DNA from: Pseudomonas sp. B21-015
GTDB taxonomy: Bacteria > Pseudomonadota > Gammaproteobacteria > Pseudomonadales > Pseudomonadaceae
Assembly: GCF_024749285.1 (NCBI RefSeq)
Contig: NZ_CP087196.1
Coordinates: 744,001-808,000, forward strand
Direction of reading: 5' to 3'
Length of the DNA: 64,000 nucleotides
The notes under the pieces are model-generated. The model was given only the letters and a program-made list of their open reading frames with translations. It was not told where the DNA came from and searched no databases. A program made the position numbers and the translations under genes. Each line of letters starts with the position of its first letter. Within the stretch, counting starts at the first letter, position 1. Below are positions 38,576 through 47,642 of the stretch, in pieces.

Positions 38576-39841
38576 TCACAGGCGGATCGACAGGCCATCG
38601 GCCAAGGATTGGCGATAAGCGCGCCAGGCCGGCACGCTGCCCATCAGCAGCGCGGCGATCAGGATGCCGCCGAGCAGCGTCCATTCATATTCACTCGGCC
38701 AGGCCAGCGGCAGGTACAAGCCGTAATTCGATTGCACGTAACCTTGCGCCACGGCGATGCCCACATACAGCAGCGCCACGCCGGCAATCACCCCCGACAG
38801 CGCCAGGGCAAACGCTTCCAGCACCAGTAAAGTCGCAATATGCCATGGCCGCGCGCCCACTGAGCGCAGAATCGCCATCTCCCGGCGCCGCTCGTTGAGG
38901 CTGGTGAGAATCGCTGTGAGCATGCCGATCAACCCGGTCAGCACCACGAACAGCGAGACGACGAACAAGGCTTTTTCCGCCGTGCTCATCAAACTCCACA
39001 ACTCCTGCAACGCCACGCCCGGCAGGATCGCCAGCATCGGTTCGCCACGGAATTCGTTGATTTCACGTTGCAGCGCGAAGGTCGAAATCTTGTTGTTAAG
39101 GCCGAGCATGAACGCGGTGATCGCTTGCGGCGTCAGGTCCATGTTGCGCGCCTGATCGGCACTGATCCGGCCGTTACCGCGCGCCGGCACGCCGTTGTGC
39201 CAGTCAATGTGGATGGCTTCCATGCCGCCGAGGCTGATGTGCAGCGTGCGGTCCACCGGGGTGCCGGTGCGCTTGAGAATGCCGACCACGGTGAACGGTT
39301 TGTCGTCATGCTTGACCAGGCTGATCGCCGCCACGCCATGGGCCAGCACCAGTTTGTCGCCGAGCTTGTAATGCAACGCATCGGCCACTTCGGCGCCGAG
39401 CACCACTTCGAACGGATCGCTGGCGAAGGCGCGGCCACCGGCCAGTTCCAGGTGCTGCTGATGGCCGTATTGGTAATGCTCGAAGTACGCCTCGGTGGTG
39501 CCCATCACGCGATAACCGCGATGGGAATCGCCGAGGGACATCGGGATCGCCCACTTCACTTTCGGGTTGTTGGCGAAATGCTCAAAGCTGTCCCAGCGGA
39601 TATTGTTGGTGGCGTTGCCGATGCGGAATACCGAATACAGCAGCAGGTTCACTGAACCGGAACGTGCGCCGACGATCAGGTCGGTGCCGCTGATGGTGCT
39701 GGCGAAACTGGCTTTGGCCTCGGTGCGCACCCGCTCCACCGCCAGCAGCAGGCAGACCGACAGGGCGATGGCGAACGCGGTGAGAATCGCGGTGAAGCGA
39801 CGGTTAGCCAGGCTGGCCATGGCTAGACGAAACAAATACAT
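38576..39841 (-). CDS. ABC transporter permease, FtsX/MacB type
   Basis: This 421-residue protein has one N-terminal helix (residues about 13-35), a large periplasmic domain and three C-terminal helices, the FtsX plan used by MacB and LolCE rather than by import permeases. Final residues are QSLADGLSIRL. It pairs with the ATPase one base upstream. In the family this layout drives mechanical work on periplasmic or lipoprotein substrates. The cluster context suggests zinc supply or metalloprotein handling. Confidence 0.9.
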   Translation of the reverse strand: MYLFRLAMASLANRRFTAILTAFAIALSVCLLLAVERVRTEAKASFASTISGTDLIVGARSGSVNLLLYSVFRIGNATNNIRWDSFEHFANNPKVKWAIPMSLGDSHRGYRVMGTTEAYFEHYQYGHQQHLELAGGRAFASDPFEVVLGAEVADALHYKLGDKLVLAHGVAAISLVKHDDKPFTVVGILKRTGTPVDRTLHISLGGMEAIHIDWHNGVPARGNGRISADQARNMDLTPQAITAFMLGLNNKISTFALQREINEFRGEPMLAILPGVALQELWSLMSTAEKALFVVSLFVVLTGLIGMLTAILTSLNERRREMAILRSVGARPWHIATLLVLEAFALALSGVIAGVALLYVGIAVAQGYVQSNYGLYLPLAWPSEYEWTLLGGILIAALLMGSVPAWRAYRQSLADGLSIRL

Positions 39842-39842
39842 C

Positions 39843-40553
39843 TCAGACCTCTACGGGCGTGGCGGCGCGATTGAGCTCGGCCAGCGACAGATTGCGATCG
39901 AACAGCGGCGCCAGGCTCTGGTCATGGCTGACGAACAACAGGCTCGAACCGGCTTCGCGGCATTCGGCGAACAGCAGGCGAATGAAGTTCTCGCGGGCAT
40001 CGTAGTCCAGCGCCGAGGTCGGTTCGTCGGCGATCACCAGTTCCGGCTGACCAATCAACGCGCGCGCGGCGGCGACCCGTTGTTGCTGGCCGATGGACAG
40101 CGAGTCGGCACGGCGGCTGAGCAAGTTTTGATCGGTCAAACCCAGGTGGGCGAGCAGGGTGGCTGCCGCCTGATCGACGCTGCCGTGGCGCTGTTTCGCC
40201 CGTTCGGCGCGCAGCCTGGAGAAGTGGCAGGGCAACTCGACGTTCTCGCGCACCGAGAGGAACGGCAGCAAGTTGAACTGCTGGAAGATGTAGCCGGTGT
40301 GATCGACCCGGAAGTGGTCGCGAGCACCGGCAGAGAGTTCGGTCAGTTCCTGGCCGAGCAATCGAATGCTGCCGCGATCAGGCTTTTGCACACCGCCGAG
40401 CAGACCGAGCAGGGTGGTCTTGCCGCTGCCGCTGGGGCCTTTGAGAAACAGGGTTTCACCCGGCATAAGGCGAAACGCCGGGATGTCCAGCAGCGGTGGA
40501 TGACCGGGCCAGCTGAAGCCCAGGTCGGACAGTTCGATGAGTGCTTGGGTCAT
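39843..40553 (-). CDS. ABC transporter ATP-binding protein (LolD/MacB-like)
   Basis: This 236-residue ATPase has Walker A GPSGSGKT (39-46), signature LSIGQQQR and Walker B VIADEPTSALD. The sequence resembles LolD-type subunits that serve FtsX-like permeases. The open frame begins at 40607, but the ATG at 40553 (MTQALIELSDLGFSW) is the better start. A REP pair separates it from the zrgA-like gene upstream. Confidence 0.92.
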   Translation of the reverse strand: MTQALIELSDLGFSWPGHPPLLDIPAFRLMPGETLFLKGPSGSGKTTLLGLLGGVQKPDRGSIRLLGQELTELSAGARDHFRVDHTGYIFQQFNLLPFLSVRENVELPCHFSRLRAERAKQRHGSVDQAAATLLAHLGLTDQNLLSRRADSLSIGQQQRVAAARALIGQPELVIADEPTSALDYDARENFIRLLFAECREAGSSLLFVSHDQSLAPLFDRNLSLAELNRAATPVEV

Positions 40554-40610
40554 AGCGCCGATTTCATGGGTTTTGGGTACTTGTCTCAATGTCACATTCA
40601 ACACCAACCC

Positions 40611-40705
40611 CCTGTGGGAGCGAGCCTGCTCGCGATGAGGCCATCACCTTCAACATAGATGTCGACTGTTTGGCCGCTATCGCGAGCAGGCTCGCTCCCA
40701 CAGGG
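40611..40705. repeat. REP pair inside the zinc cluster
   Basis: Inverted units beginning cctgtgggagcgagcctgct and ending with the complement lie between the zrgA-like gene and the ABC ATPase gene. As both genes are on the same strand and probably cotranscribed, the hairpin may reduce expression of the transporter relative to the binding protein. Confidence 0.9.
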
Positions 40706-40719
40706 GATCTTCGGTGAAT

Positions 40720-41313
40720 TCAGAATTTCAGGGCGGCAGCCTTGGCTGTTACCTCAACCCCTTGCTGCCCGCTCGGGCTGATCAGTTGTACCTGAATCTT
40801 CTGGGTGGCCGGGAATGTGTTGAAGATGTTCGCCAAATCCAGGGTCTTCAGCGCGCCCGGGGCCGAGCAGCTGAATTGGTAGTGGGCATGGATCTCGCTG
40901 TGGTCATGGTGATGCTCGTGACCGTCCTTGGCGTCTTCCTTGTCATGGTCATCGGCATCCGGCGTGTCACCGAACAGCGGGCTTTCCAGTTCCTGAGTCG
41001 CGACCACGCAACCGGCGGCTTTTGGCAGGTTGAACAGCACCAGCGGTTTTTCCAGCTGCGCGCGGACGGCGGCGACCTTGGCCTTGTCGGCGTCGGTGGT
41101 GGCGGCGTGTTCGAAACCCACCAGGTTCATCGCCGGGCTTTCCAGTTCCAATTCCAGAGTCTGGCCATCCAGCGCCGCATTCAGGCGACCGACGCCATGT
41201 TCGTGGGCGCTGAGGCTGCCGTGCTCATCGTGATCATGATCATGCTCGACAGCCGCGTGGGCGACAGCCAGCGGCAACAGGGCAAACGGCAAAGCGAGCA
41301 GCAGACGGCGCAT
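40720..41313 (-). CDS. zrgA: DUF2796 (ZrgA-like) histidine-rich periplasmic zinc protein
   Basis: This 197-residue protein has signal peptide MRRLLLALPFALLPLAVAHA and two His/Asp-rich metal-loading stretches: HDHDHDEHG just after the signal and a longer one around residues 122-142 (DDHDKEDAKDGHEHHHDHSE). These suggest zinc binding in the periplasm. The family is linked to Zur-controlled zinc uptake. The gene leads a four-gene cluster with an ABC transporter and DUF3299. A Zur-like box lies about 40 bp upstream. Confidence 0.88.
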   Translation of the reverse strand: MRRLLLALPFALLPLAVAHAAVEHDHDHDEHGSLSAHEHGVGRLNAALDGQTLELELESPAMNLVGFEHAATTDADKAKVAAVRAQLEKPLVLFNLPKAAGCVVATQELESPLFGDTPDADDHDKEDAKDGHEHHHDHSEIHAHYQFSCSAPGALKTLDLANIFNTFPATQKIQVQLISPSGQQGVEVTAKAAALKF

Positions 41314-41350
41314 GACGGGTCTCCGAAAAGTAAAGTGAAGAGTTTGTTAT

Positions 41351-41363
41351 GTAATCTTATAAC
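41351..41363 (-). promoter_or_regulatory. Candidate Zur box of the zrgA cluster
   Basis: On the minus strand the sequence reads GTTATAAGATTAC, close to the palindromic Zur core GTTATAnTATAAC (two mismatches). An outer gttat repeat follows, and it lies 38-50 bp upstream of the zrgA ATG. It fits zinc-repressed control, not tested. Confidence 0.55.
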
Positions 41364-41448
41364 GAAAGTGCCGAGAGTTTGACCGTCTGCTTGGCGTTGC
41401 GCAAGACCCATGGGAGCATGCAAGACATGTATGGGCAGGAGCAGACTT

Positions 41449-41796
41449 ATGTTGCGAATACGCGGAAGCATCGGCGACTGGCCGGTGGATTTGACGCTGG
41501 AACTGGATGAGGGCGACTGGGCGCAGCTCGGTGCGCAGTTGCAGGCTGCCAAACCCGAGGCGAGTGCGACGCCCGCCAAACCGGTGAATCAGGACGATGC
41601 GCTTTGGCAGATCGCCAAAGAACTGCTGCGCAAGGCAGGGCAATTGAGCGGGCCGGATTTGCTGGAGCAGCTGGAAGGGCTGACCGGCAGCGCAGCGGCG
41701 GGCAAACGCTTGTTGGTGCGCTTGCGCCACTGCGCAGACGTCAAAGTGGTGAGCGGCGGGGATACGCCGCTCTACAGCTGGCACAAGCCGGCGTAA
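41449..41796 (+). CDS. Conserved hypothetical protein, 115 residues
   Basis: This small acidic protein (MLRIRGSIGDWPVDLTLELDEGDWAQLG) is predicted soluble. Residues 1-35 form a beta-like half; the rest is a helical segment (DALWQIAKELLRKAGQLSGPDLLEQLEGL) and an ending with repeated basic residues (GKRLLVRLRHCADVK). An AGGAG site at 41437 supports the ATG at 41449. It is divergent from the zrgA cluster and convergent with cnoX. Function is unknown. Confidence 0.8.
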   Translation: MLRIRGSIGDWPVDLTLELDEGDWAQLGAQLQAAKPEASATPAKPVNQDDALWQIAKELLRKAGQLSGPDLLEQLEGLTGSAAAGKRLLVRLRHCADVKVVSGGDTPLYSWHKPA

Positions 41797-41837
41797 GAGC
41801 TGCCGCAGGCTCGGGCCGCGTTCGGACGATCTTTTGA
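41797..41837. repeat. Single gctgccg...gatcttttga repeat
   Basis: This copy of a widespread Pseudomonas extragenic repeat begins right after the stop codon at 41796 and fills the 43-bp gap between two convergent genes. It is related to the inverted pair at 53000-53080 but diverged in the middle. Confidence 0.65.
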
Positions 41838-41839
41838 CC

Positions 41840-42712
41840 TTAATAGAGCGCGGCAAACAACTTGCGACGGTACGTGGTCACCAGCGGGTGATCGTTGCCC
41901 AGCAATTCGAACACTTGCAGCAAGGTCTTGTGTGGCAAGCCTTCGCTGTAGCTGCGGTTGCGGATGAACAGTTTCAGCAAGGCATCCAGCGCCGCGTCAT
42001 ATTGCTGACGGGCCAGTTGCTGGATCGCCAGTTGATAGACCGCCTCATCGTCCTGCGGATTTTTCGCCAGACGCGCTTTCAGGTCTGCCGCATCCGGTAA
42101 ATCCCTGGCCTGACCGAGAAACTGGATCTGCGCCTTGGCACCGGCCAGCGCAGCTTTGTGTTCATCGGTCTTGACCGCGTCGAGCACGATTTGCGCTTCA
42201 CCCAGTTCGCCGCGCTCGGTGAGGCAGCGGGCGTAGAGAATCAGTGCCTTGGCATTGGTGTTGTCTTCAGCCAGCAGTACTTTGAGCGTGGCTTCGGCGT
42301 CGGCGAAACGACCGTCATCGAACAGCGCCTGAGCCTGCTCGAACGGGTCGGCCGCAGCGGGCGGCGGCATTTGCACGTGGGGCTCGAGCATGGTGCGCAC
42401 AGCCGATTCCGGTTGTGCACCGGCAAAACCGTCCACTGGCTGACCGTCCTTGAACAGCACCACGGTCGGCAGGCTGCGAATGCCGAAGCGCGCAACAATG
42501 TCCTGCTCGATGTCGCAGTTGACCTTGGCCAGCAGCAACTCGCCCTGATAGCTCTCGGCGATGGTTTGCAGCATCGGCATCAAGGCCTTGCACGGCGCAC
42601 ACCATTCGGCCCAGAAATCCACCAGTACCGGTTTGTGAAAAGAGTTCTCGATCACCGACTGGTCGAAATCGGCAGTCGTGGCGTCGAAGATGTACGGCGT
42701 TTCCTGACTCAT
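41840..42712 (-). CDS. cnoX: Thioredoxin-fold co-chaperone CnoX/YbbN
   Basis: This 290-residue protein has an N-terminal thioredoxin domain with the full active site CAPC (Cys38, Cys41 in FWAEWCAPCKAL) and a C-terminal TPR-like helical domain (from about 120: FEQAQALFDDGRFADAEATL, YDAALDALLKLF). In E. coli CnoX the first cysteine is lost; here both remain, so redox activity is plausible besides the oxidation-activated holdase role. The open frame starts at 42817, but the ATG at 42712 (MSQETPYIFD) is the family start. Confidence 0.92.
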   Translation of the reverse strand: MSQETPYIFDATTADFDQSVIENSFHKPVLVDFWAEWCAPCKALMPMLQTIAESYQGELLLAKVNCDIEQDIVARFGIRSLPTVVLFKDGQPVDGFAGAQPESAVRTMLEPHVQMPPPAAADPFEQAQALFDDGRFADAEATLKVLLAEDNTNAKALILYARCLTERGELGEAQIVLDAVKTDEHKAALAGAKAQIQFLGQARDLPDAADLKARLAKNPQDDEAVYQLAIQQLARQQYDAALDALLKLFIRNRSYSEGLPHKTLLQVFELLGNDHPLVTTYRRKLFAALY

Positions 42713-42783
42713 GGGGTCTCTCGTAAAAGCGTGGATGAGGCCACTATAAGGCTTGGTGGGGGGCTGCTGAAAGTCGTAACGCT

Positions 42784-42891
42784 GATCGTTCCCACGCTCT
42801 GCGTGGGAATGCCTCAATGGACGCTCTGCGTCCGCTTTGGGACGCGGAGCGTCCCGGGCTGCATTCCTCCACGCAGAGCGTGGGAACGATC
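42784..42891. repeat. Large fold-back repeat with the gatcgttcccacgctctgcg core
   Basis: Perfect 23-bp arms at 42784-42806 and 42869-42891 enclose a centre with further inverted pieces (gacgct/agcgtc types). The left arm starts 72 bp upstream of the cnoX start, and the right arm ends inside the stop codon of the methyltransferase gene. This is a third class of extragenic repeat in the window. Confidence 0.88.
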
Positions 42892-43546
42892 AAGCTCGGG
42901 TGGCATGGTAGAGGCTCACATGCCGAAACTCTTCGGGCTCGGCCAGGTCCGGCAAGGTCATCGCCTCCAGCATCTCGATGCGCCGATACAGCGGATGGCG
43001 AAAATCCCGCACCCGTGAATCCGCCACCAACGCTTCCCGGCCACGGCTGAGAAACTCGTCGAGTAATGGCAGATTTTCCCGGTCGTACAACACATCGGCC
43101 ACCAGAATCAGATCAAACCGATCCGCTTCGGCGAAAAAGTCCGTCGAGTAGCTGAGCTGCACATCATTGAGTTCAGCATTCGCCCGACATGCAGCAATCG
43201 CCAGCGGGTCCAGGTCGCAGGCCACCACTTCCAGCGCCCCGGCTTTCACCGCCGCAATCGCGGCCACCCCGGAACCGGCGCCGAAATCCAGCACCCGTTT
43301 GCCCTCGACCCAGTGCGGGTGATCGGCGAGATAGCGCGCCACGGCCAGCCCACTGGCCCAGCAGAAACTCCAGTACGGCGGCTCGTGGAGAATCCGCCGG
43401 GTTTCTTCGGGGCTGAAGGCGCGGTCCATGTTGTCGCCGTCGATCAGCCAGAGTTTCAGCGCGGTGCCCGGTAACTCACAGGCTACAAGCTGTGCATCAC
43501 CGAGCAGTTCACTCAATGCCTGTTGCAGGTCGAGCGGTGCAATCAT
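42890..43546 (-). CDS. Class I SAM-dependent methyltransferase (ETF-beta/PrmA-like group)
   Basis: This 218-residue enzyme has SAM motif I VLDFGAGSGVAAIAA, the acidic motif II region (VVACDLDPLAIAAC) and FDLILVADVLYD. It resembles the nicotinamide N-methyltransferase-like/ETF-beta lysine methyltransferase group (PPYWSFCWASGLAVARYL). The substrate is unknown; protein lysines are possible. It overlaps the ybaY-type gene by 4 bp. Its TGA stop lies in the final bases of a large fold-back repeat. Confidence 0.87.
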   Translation of the reverse strand: MIAPLDLQQALSELLGDAQLVACELPGTALKLWLIDGDNMDRAFSPEETRRILHEPPYWSFCWASGLAVARYLADHPHWVEGKRVLDFGAGSGVAAIAAVKAGALEVVACDLDPLAIAACRANAELNDVQLSYSTDFFAEADRFDLILVADVLYDRENLPLLDEFLSRGREALVADSRVRDFRHPLYRRIEMLEAMTLPDLAEPEEFRHVSLYHATRA

Positions 43547-44007
43547 GGTGCTTTGACGAATTGCAGCTGACCCAATGCCTGGGTGGTTGGCTGTGTGATC
43601 ATTTGCGCCGGCAGATGCAGAATCAACTGCCCGGACTGGCTGGCGCGCCCGCGCAGTTCAACGCGAGCGCCAACCGGGAAGGATTCAGGGCTGAAACGCA
43701 GACGAAACGGCAACACCTGATGGGTGCCGATCAGGTTGGCACTGGCGAGCAATTGTTGCGGGCGATCCTTGTCGTCGATCACCAGCAGCGCCAGTTCGAC
43801 TTCGGCATCGGCCGGCACGCCCAACAGCGTGCCGCTGATTTCACGTTGGTAAGCCGGCAGCGGACCGAGCTCGGCAGACGCCTTGGCTTTCTTCTGCGCC
43901 TGTTGTGGCGCCGGGCCTGGAGTCGGTGGCTGGGGCTTGGGCGCATCACTGCCACAGGCCACCAACAGGCTGAAAAGACTGAGCAAAATGAGGGGGCGTA
44001 AAGACAT
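43543..44007 (-). CDS. YbaY-family lipoprotein
   Basis: This 154-residue protein has a lipobox (LLVAC, Cys18), a Pro/Gln/Lys-rich linker and a beta-rich domain ([25 protein letters not shown] and [12 protein letters not shown]) of the YbaY/META-like fold. It should be attached to the inner or outer membrane facing the periplasm. The open frame starts at 44079, but the ATG at 44007 gives the signal sequence directly. Function is unknown. Confidence 0.87.
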   Translation of the reverse strand: MSLRPLILLSLFSLLVACGSDAPKPQPPTPGPAPQQAQKKAKASAELGPLPAYQREISGTLLGVPADAEVELALLVIDDKDRPQQLLASANLIGTHQVLPFRLRFSPESFPVGARVELRGRASQSGQLILHLPAQMITQPTTQALGQLQFVKAP

Positions 44008-44124
44008 TGGCGGCTCCAGCAAGTGAAATCCATATACAGCCAGTCTGTATACCGCAAACCCTATGGCTTGTCTTGCCACGGGGATGCGCTACCATGGCCC
44101 TCCCATTTTTTGTTGCCTGCCACC

Positions 44125-44589
44125 ATGCACTGTCCCTTCTGCGGTGCCAACGACACCAAGGTCATCGACTCGCGTCTGGTCGCCGAGGGCGAACAGGTGC
44201 GCCGCCGGCGTGAATGCCTGGCCTGCGGCGAACGTTTCACGACGTTCGAAACCGCTGAACTGGTGTTGCCGCGCCTGATCAAAACCGACGGCAGTCGCCA
44301 GCCGTTCGATGAAGAAAAACTGCGCGCCGGCATGCAGCGGGCGCTGGAGAAGCGCCCGGTAAGTGTCGAGCGCCTCGAATCGTCGCTGGTGCACATCAAA
44401 CACAAGCTGCGCGCCACCGGTGAGCGTGAGGTCAAATCCCTCGTGGTCGGCGAACTGGTGATGGCCGAGCTGAAGAAGCTTGATGAAGTCGCCTATATCC
44501 GCTTCGCTTCGGTGTATCGACGCTTCCAGGACCTCAACGAGTTCCGTGAAGAGATCGATCGCCTCGCCCGTGAGCCGGTGAAAGAATGA
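44125..44589 (+). CDS. nrdR: Transcriptional repressor NrdR
   Basis: This 154-residue repressor of ribonucleotide reductase genes has a zinc ribbon (Cys3, Cys6, Cys31, Cys34) followed by an ATP-cone domain (about 49-139, [19 protein letters not shown]) that senses ATP/dATP. The ATG at 44125 gives the universal MHCPFCG start; the frame is open upstream. It overlaps ribD by 4 bp (ATGA), as is common in proteobacteria. Confidence 0.97.
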   Translation: MHCPFCGANDTKVIDSRLVAEGEQVRRRRECLACGERFTTFETAELVLPRLIKTDGSRQPFDEEKLRAGMQRALEKRPVSVERLESSLVHIKHKLRATGEREVKSLVVGELVMAELKKLDEVAYIRFASVYRRFQDLNEFREEIDRLAREPVKE

Positions 44590-45719
44590 CCACCTCCCCG
44601 GAACAAGCCATCCTCGACATCCATTACATGGCCCGCGCCCTGGAACTGGCGCGCAAAGGTCATTACACGACGCACCCCAACCCCCGGGTTGGCTGCGTGG
44701 TGGTGCGTGACGGGCAGATTGTCGGCGAAGGCTGGCATGTGCGCACCGGCGAGCCCCATGCCGAAGTCCACGCCTTGCGTGCCGCGGGCGACAAGGCGCG
44801 GGGCGCCACGGCTTACGTGACCCTCGAACCTTGCAGCCACCACGGCCGTACGCCGCCCTGTGCCGAAGCGCTGGTCAATGCCGGTGTGGCGCGCGTCGTC
44901 GCGGCGATGCAGGACCCGAACCCGGAAGTCGCCGGTCGCGGCCTGCAACGTCTGGCCCAGGCCGGTATCGCCACCGAAAGCGGCGTGCTGGAAAGCGAGG
45001 CGCGCAAGCTTAATGAAGGCTTCCTCAAACGCATGGAACACGGCTTGCCATTCGTGCGGGTCAAATTGGCCATGAGCCTCGACGGTCGCACGGCCATGGA
45101 AAGCGGCGAGAGCCAGTGGATCACAGGTACGGCGGCGCGTTCGGCGGTACAACGCCTGCGCGCCCAGGCCAGCGTGGTGCTGACCGGCGCCGACACGGTG
45201 CTCGCGGACAATGCCCGCTTGACCGTGCGAGCCGATGAATTGGGCCTGGATCCCGAACAAACAGCCTTGGCCATGAGCCGTCCGCCGCTTCGCGTGCTGA
45301 TCGACGGTCGTCTGCGGGTGCCGCTGGATGCGCCGTTCTTCAAGGCCGGCCCTGCGTTGGTCGCCACGTGTATGGCAATCGAAGAGCAATACGCCAACGG
45401 TCCGGAATGCCTGATCGTGGCCGGCAACGATGGCCAGGTTGACCTGCGCAAGCTGTTGGTCGAGCTCGCGGCCCGTGGCGTCAACGAAGTGCTGGTCGAG
45501 GCCGGCCCGCGTCTGGCCGGGGCGTTCGCTCAGCAAGGGCTGGTGGATGAGTTCCAGATCTTCATCGCCGGCAAGTTTCTCGGCTCCACGGCGCGACCGT
45601 TGCTGGACTGGCCGCTGGCGCAAATGAAAGAGGCGCCCGAGCTCAAAATTACCGAAATCCGCGCGGTTGGCGATGACTGGCGAGTCACTGCCATCCCTGT
45701 GCCATCGGCGAGCGTATAA
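44586..45719 (+). CDS. ribD: Riboflavin biosynthesis protein RibD (deaminase/reductase)
   Basis: This 377-residue bifunctional enzyme has an N-terminal zinc deaminase (about 10-155) with HAEVHAL and [16 protein letters not shown], and a C-terminal reductase domain ([36 protein letters not shown]). It performs deamination and side-chain reduction in riboflavin synthesis. It is coupled to nrdR and followed 47 bp later by ribE. Confidence 0.97.
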   Translation: MTTSPEQAILDIHYMARALELARKGHYTTHPNPRVGCVVVRDGQIVGEGWHVRTGEPHAEVHALRAAGDKARGATAYVTLEPCSHHGRTPPCAEALVNAGVARVVAAMQDPNPEVAGRGLQRLAQAGIATESGVLESEARKLNEGFLKRMEHGLPFVRVKLAMSLDGRTAMESGESQWITGTAARSAVQRLRAQASVVLTGADTVLADNARLTVRADELGLDPEQTALAMSRPPLRVLIDGRLRVPLDAPFFKAGPALVATCMAIEEQYANGPECLIVAGNDGQVDLRKLLVELAARGVNEVLVEAGPRLAGAFAQQGLVDEFQIFIAGKFLGSTARPLLDWPLAQMKEAPELKITEIRAVGDDWRVTAIPVPSASV

Positions 45720-45766
45720 TTCCCGGCCATTGCTCTAGTGCTGGCCCTGTTCTCGAGGAGGACTCC

Positions 45767-46429
45767 ATGTTTACCGGCATCATCGAATCCATCGGCAGTA
45801 TTCGTGCATTGACCCCAAAAGGCGGAGATGTGCGGGTTTACGTAGAAACCGGCAAGCTTGACCTGAGCGACGTCAAACTGGGCGACAGCATTGCCGTCAA
45901 CGGCGTGTGCCTGACGGCGGTTGAACTGCCGGGCAATGGTTTTGCGGCGGACGTCAGTCGCGAAACCCTCGACTGCACCGCCATGAATGACCTTAAAAGC
46001 GGCAGCCCGGTCAACCTGGAAAAAGCCCTGACCCCGACCACCCGCCTGGGCGGGCATCTGGTCAGCGGTCACGTCGACGGTGTTGGCGAAGTGGTCTCGC
46101 GTACCGACAATGCCCGCGCCGTGGAATTTCGCATCCGCGCGCCGAAAGACCTGGCCAAGTACATCGCCCACAAGGGCTCGATCACCGTCGACGGCACCAG
46201 CCTGACGGTGAACGCGGTCGATGGCGCCGAATTCCTGCTGACGATCATTCCGCACACCCTGAGCGAAACCATCATGGCGTCTTACAAGCCAGGTCGCCGG
46301 GTGAACCTGGAAGTCGACTTGCTGGCCCGTTATCTGGAGCGCCTGCTGTTGGGCGACAAGGCCGCGGAGCCTTCTGCCGGTAACATCACCGAAAGCTTTC
46401 TGGCCCAAAACGGCTATCTCAAATCCTGA
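45767..46429 (+). CDS. ribE: Riboflavin synthase alpha subunit
   Basis: This 220-residue enzyme (ribC in some nomenclatures) is built of two similar lumazine-binding domains. The start MFTGIIESIGSIRAL is the family hallmark, and GDSIAVNGVCLT with its second-half counterpart GSITVDGTSLTVN shows the duplication. It dismutates two 6,7-dimethyl-8-ribityllumazine molecules to riboflavin. A GAGGAGG site precedes the ATG. No FMN riboswitch is seen in the gap. Confidence 0.97.
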   Translation: MFTGIIESIGSIRALTPKGGDVRVYVETGKLDLSDVKLGDSIAVNGVCLTAVELPGNGFAADVSRETLDCTAMNDLKSGSPVNLEKALTPTTRLGGHLVSGHVDGVGEVVSRTDNARAVEFRIRAPKDLAKYIAHKGSITVDGTSLTVNAVDGAEFLLTIIPHTLSETIMASYKPGRRVNLEVDLLARYLERLLLGDKAAEPSAGNITESFLAQNGYLKS

Positions 46430-46460
46430 AGCTCAAATTTCGAAAGAAGGGGGGTGCCTT

Positions 46461-47552
46461 GTGGCGCTCAATAGCATCGAAGAACTGGTTGAAGACATCC
46501 GCCAAGGCAAGATGGTCATCCTCATGGATGACGAAGACCGCGAGAACGAAGGCGACCTGATCATGGCCGCCGAATGCTGCAAGGCTGAACACATCAACTT
46601 CATGGCCAAGCATGCCCGTGGCCTGATCTGCATGCCGATGAGTCGCGAGCGCTGCGAACTGCTCAAGCTGCCGTTGATGGCACCACGCAACGGTTCCGGC
46701 TTCGGCACCAAGTTCACCGTGTCCATCGAAGCCGCCGAAGGCGTCACCACCGGTATCTCCGCGGCTGACCGTGCGCGCACCGTGCAAGCCGCTGCCGCCA
46801 AAGACGCCAAGGCTGAAGACATCGTCAGCCCTGGCCACATCTTTCCGCTGATGGCCCAGGCCGGCGGTACCCTGGCCCGCGCCGGCCACACCGAAGCCGC
46901 CTGCGACCTGGCGCGCATGGCCGGCTTCGAGCCGAGCGGCGTGATCTGCGAAGTGATGAACGACGACGGCACCATGTCCCGTCGCGCCGAACTCGAAGCG
47001 TTTGCCGCCGAGCACAACATCAAGATCGGCACCATCGCCGACCTGATTCACTACCGGATGATCCACGAACGTACCGTTCAGCGGATTGCCGAGCAGCCGC
47101 TGGACAGCGAACTGGGCCAGTTCAACCTGGTGACCTATCGTGATTCGGTGGAAGGCGACGTGCACATGGCCCTGACCCTGGGCACCGTGTGCGCCGAAGA
47201 GCCGACCCTGGTCCGGGTGCACAACATGGACCCGCTGCGTGACCTGTTGATGGTCAAGCAACCGGGCCGCTGGAGCCTGCGCGCCGCCATGGCCGCGGTC
47301 GCCGAGGCTGGCAGCGGTGTGGTGCTGTTGCTGGGGCACCCGCTCGATGGCGACGTGTTGCTGGCACACATCCGCGAAACCGCCGACCACAATGCGGTGA
47401 AAAAACCGACCACCTACAGCATCGTTGGTGCCGGTTCGCAGATCCTTCGGGACCTGGGCGTGCGTAAAATGCGCCTGATGAGTGCACCGATGAAATTTAA
47501 TGCGATATCCGGTTTCGATCTGGAAGTTGTAGAATACGTGCCCTCCGAATAA
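46461..47552 (+). CDS. ribB: 3,4-dihydroxy-2-butanone-4-phosphate synthase with degenerate GTP cyclohydrolase II domain (RibBX)
   Basis: This 363-residue protein starts at GTG. Residues about 1-205 are a complete DHBP synthase (DDEDRENEGDLIMAAE, GHIFPLMAQAGG, GHTEAACDLA). Residues about 206-363 occupy the place of GTP cyclohydrolase II, but the zinc motif that holds three cysteines in true RibA is absent: the region reads VRVHNMDPLRDLL. The second half is thus probably non-catalytic, which explains the separate ribA at 51093. Such hybrids are known as RibBX. Automatic annotation as bifunctional RibBA would be misleading. Confidence 0.93.
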   Translation: MALNSIEELVEDIRQGKMVILMDDEDRENEGDLIMAAECCKAEHINFMAKHARGLICMPMSRERCELLKLPLMAPRNGSGFGTKFTVSIEAAEGVTTGISAADRARTVQAAAAKDAKAEDIVSPGHIFPLMAQAGGTLARAGHTEAACDLARMAGFEPSGVICEVMNDDGTMSRRAELEAFAAEHNIKIGTIADLIHYRMIHERTVQRIAEQPLDSELGQFNLVTYRDSVEGDVHMALTLGTVCAEEPTLVRVHNMDPLRDLLMVKQPGRWSLRAAMAAVAEAGSGVVLLLGHPLDGDVLLAHIRETADHNAVKKPTTYSIVGAGSQILRDLGVRKMRLMSAPMKFNAISGFDLEVVEYVPSE

Positions 47553-47642
47553 GACCTGGGTGTTGCGGTCCTGTATTCGCGGTTCAAATATCACTGAGGG
47601 GCGCGTAGAAAACGCGTCCCGGCTCTTTAAGAGATCTAACGA

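Noticed and set aside
45720..47642. FMN riboswitch in the rib operon
   Set aside because: No conserved RFN-element blocks in the gaps before ribE, ribB or ribH. The hairpin at 47598-47620 is too small.
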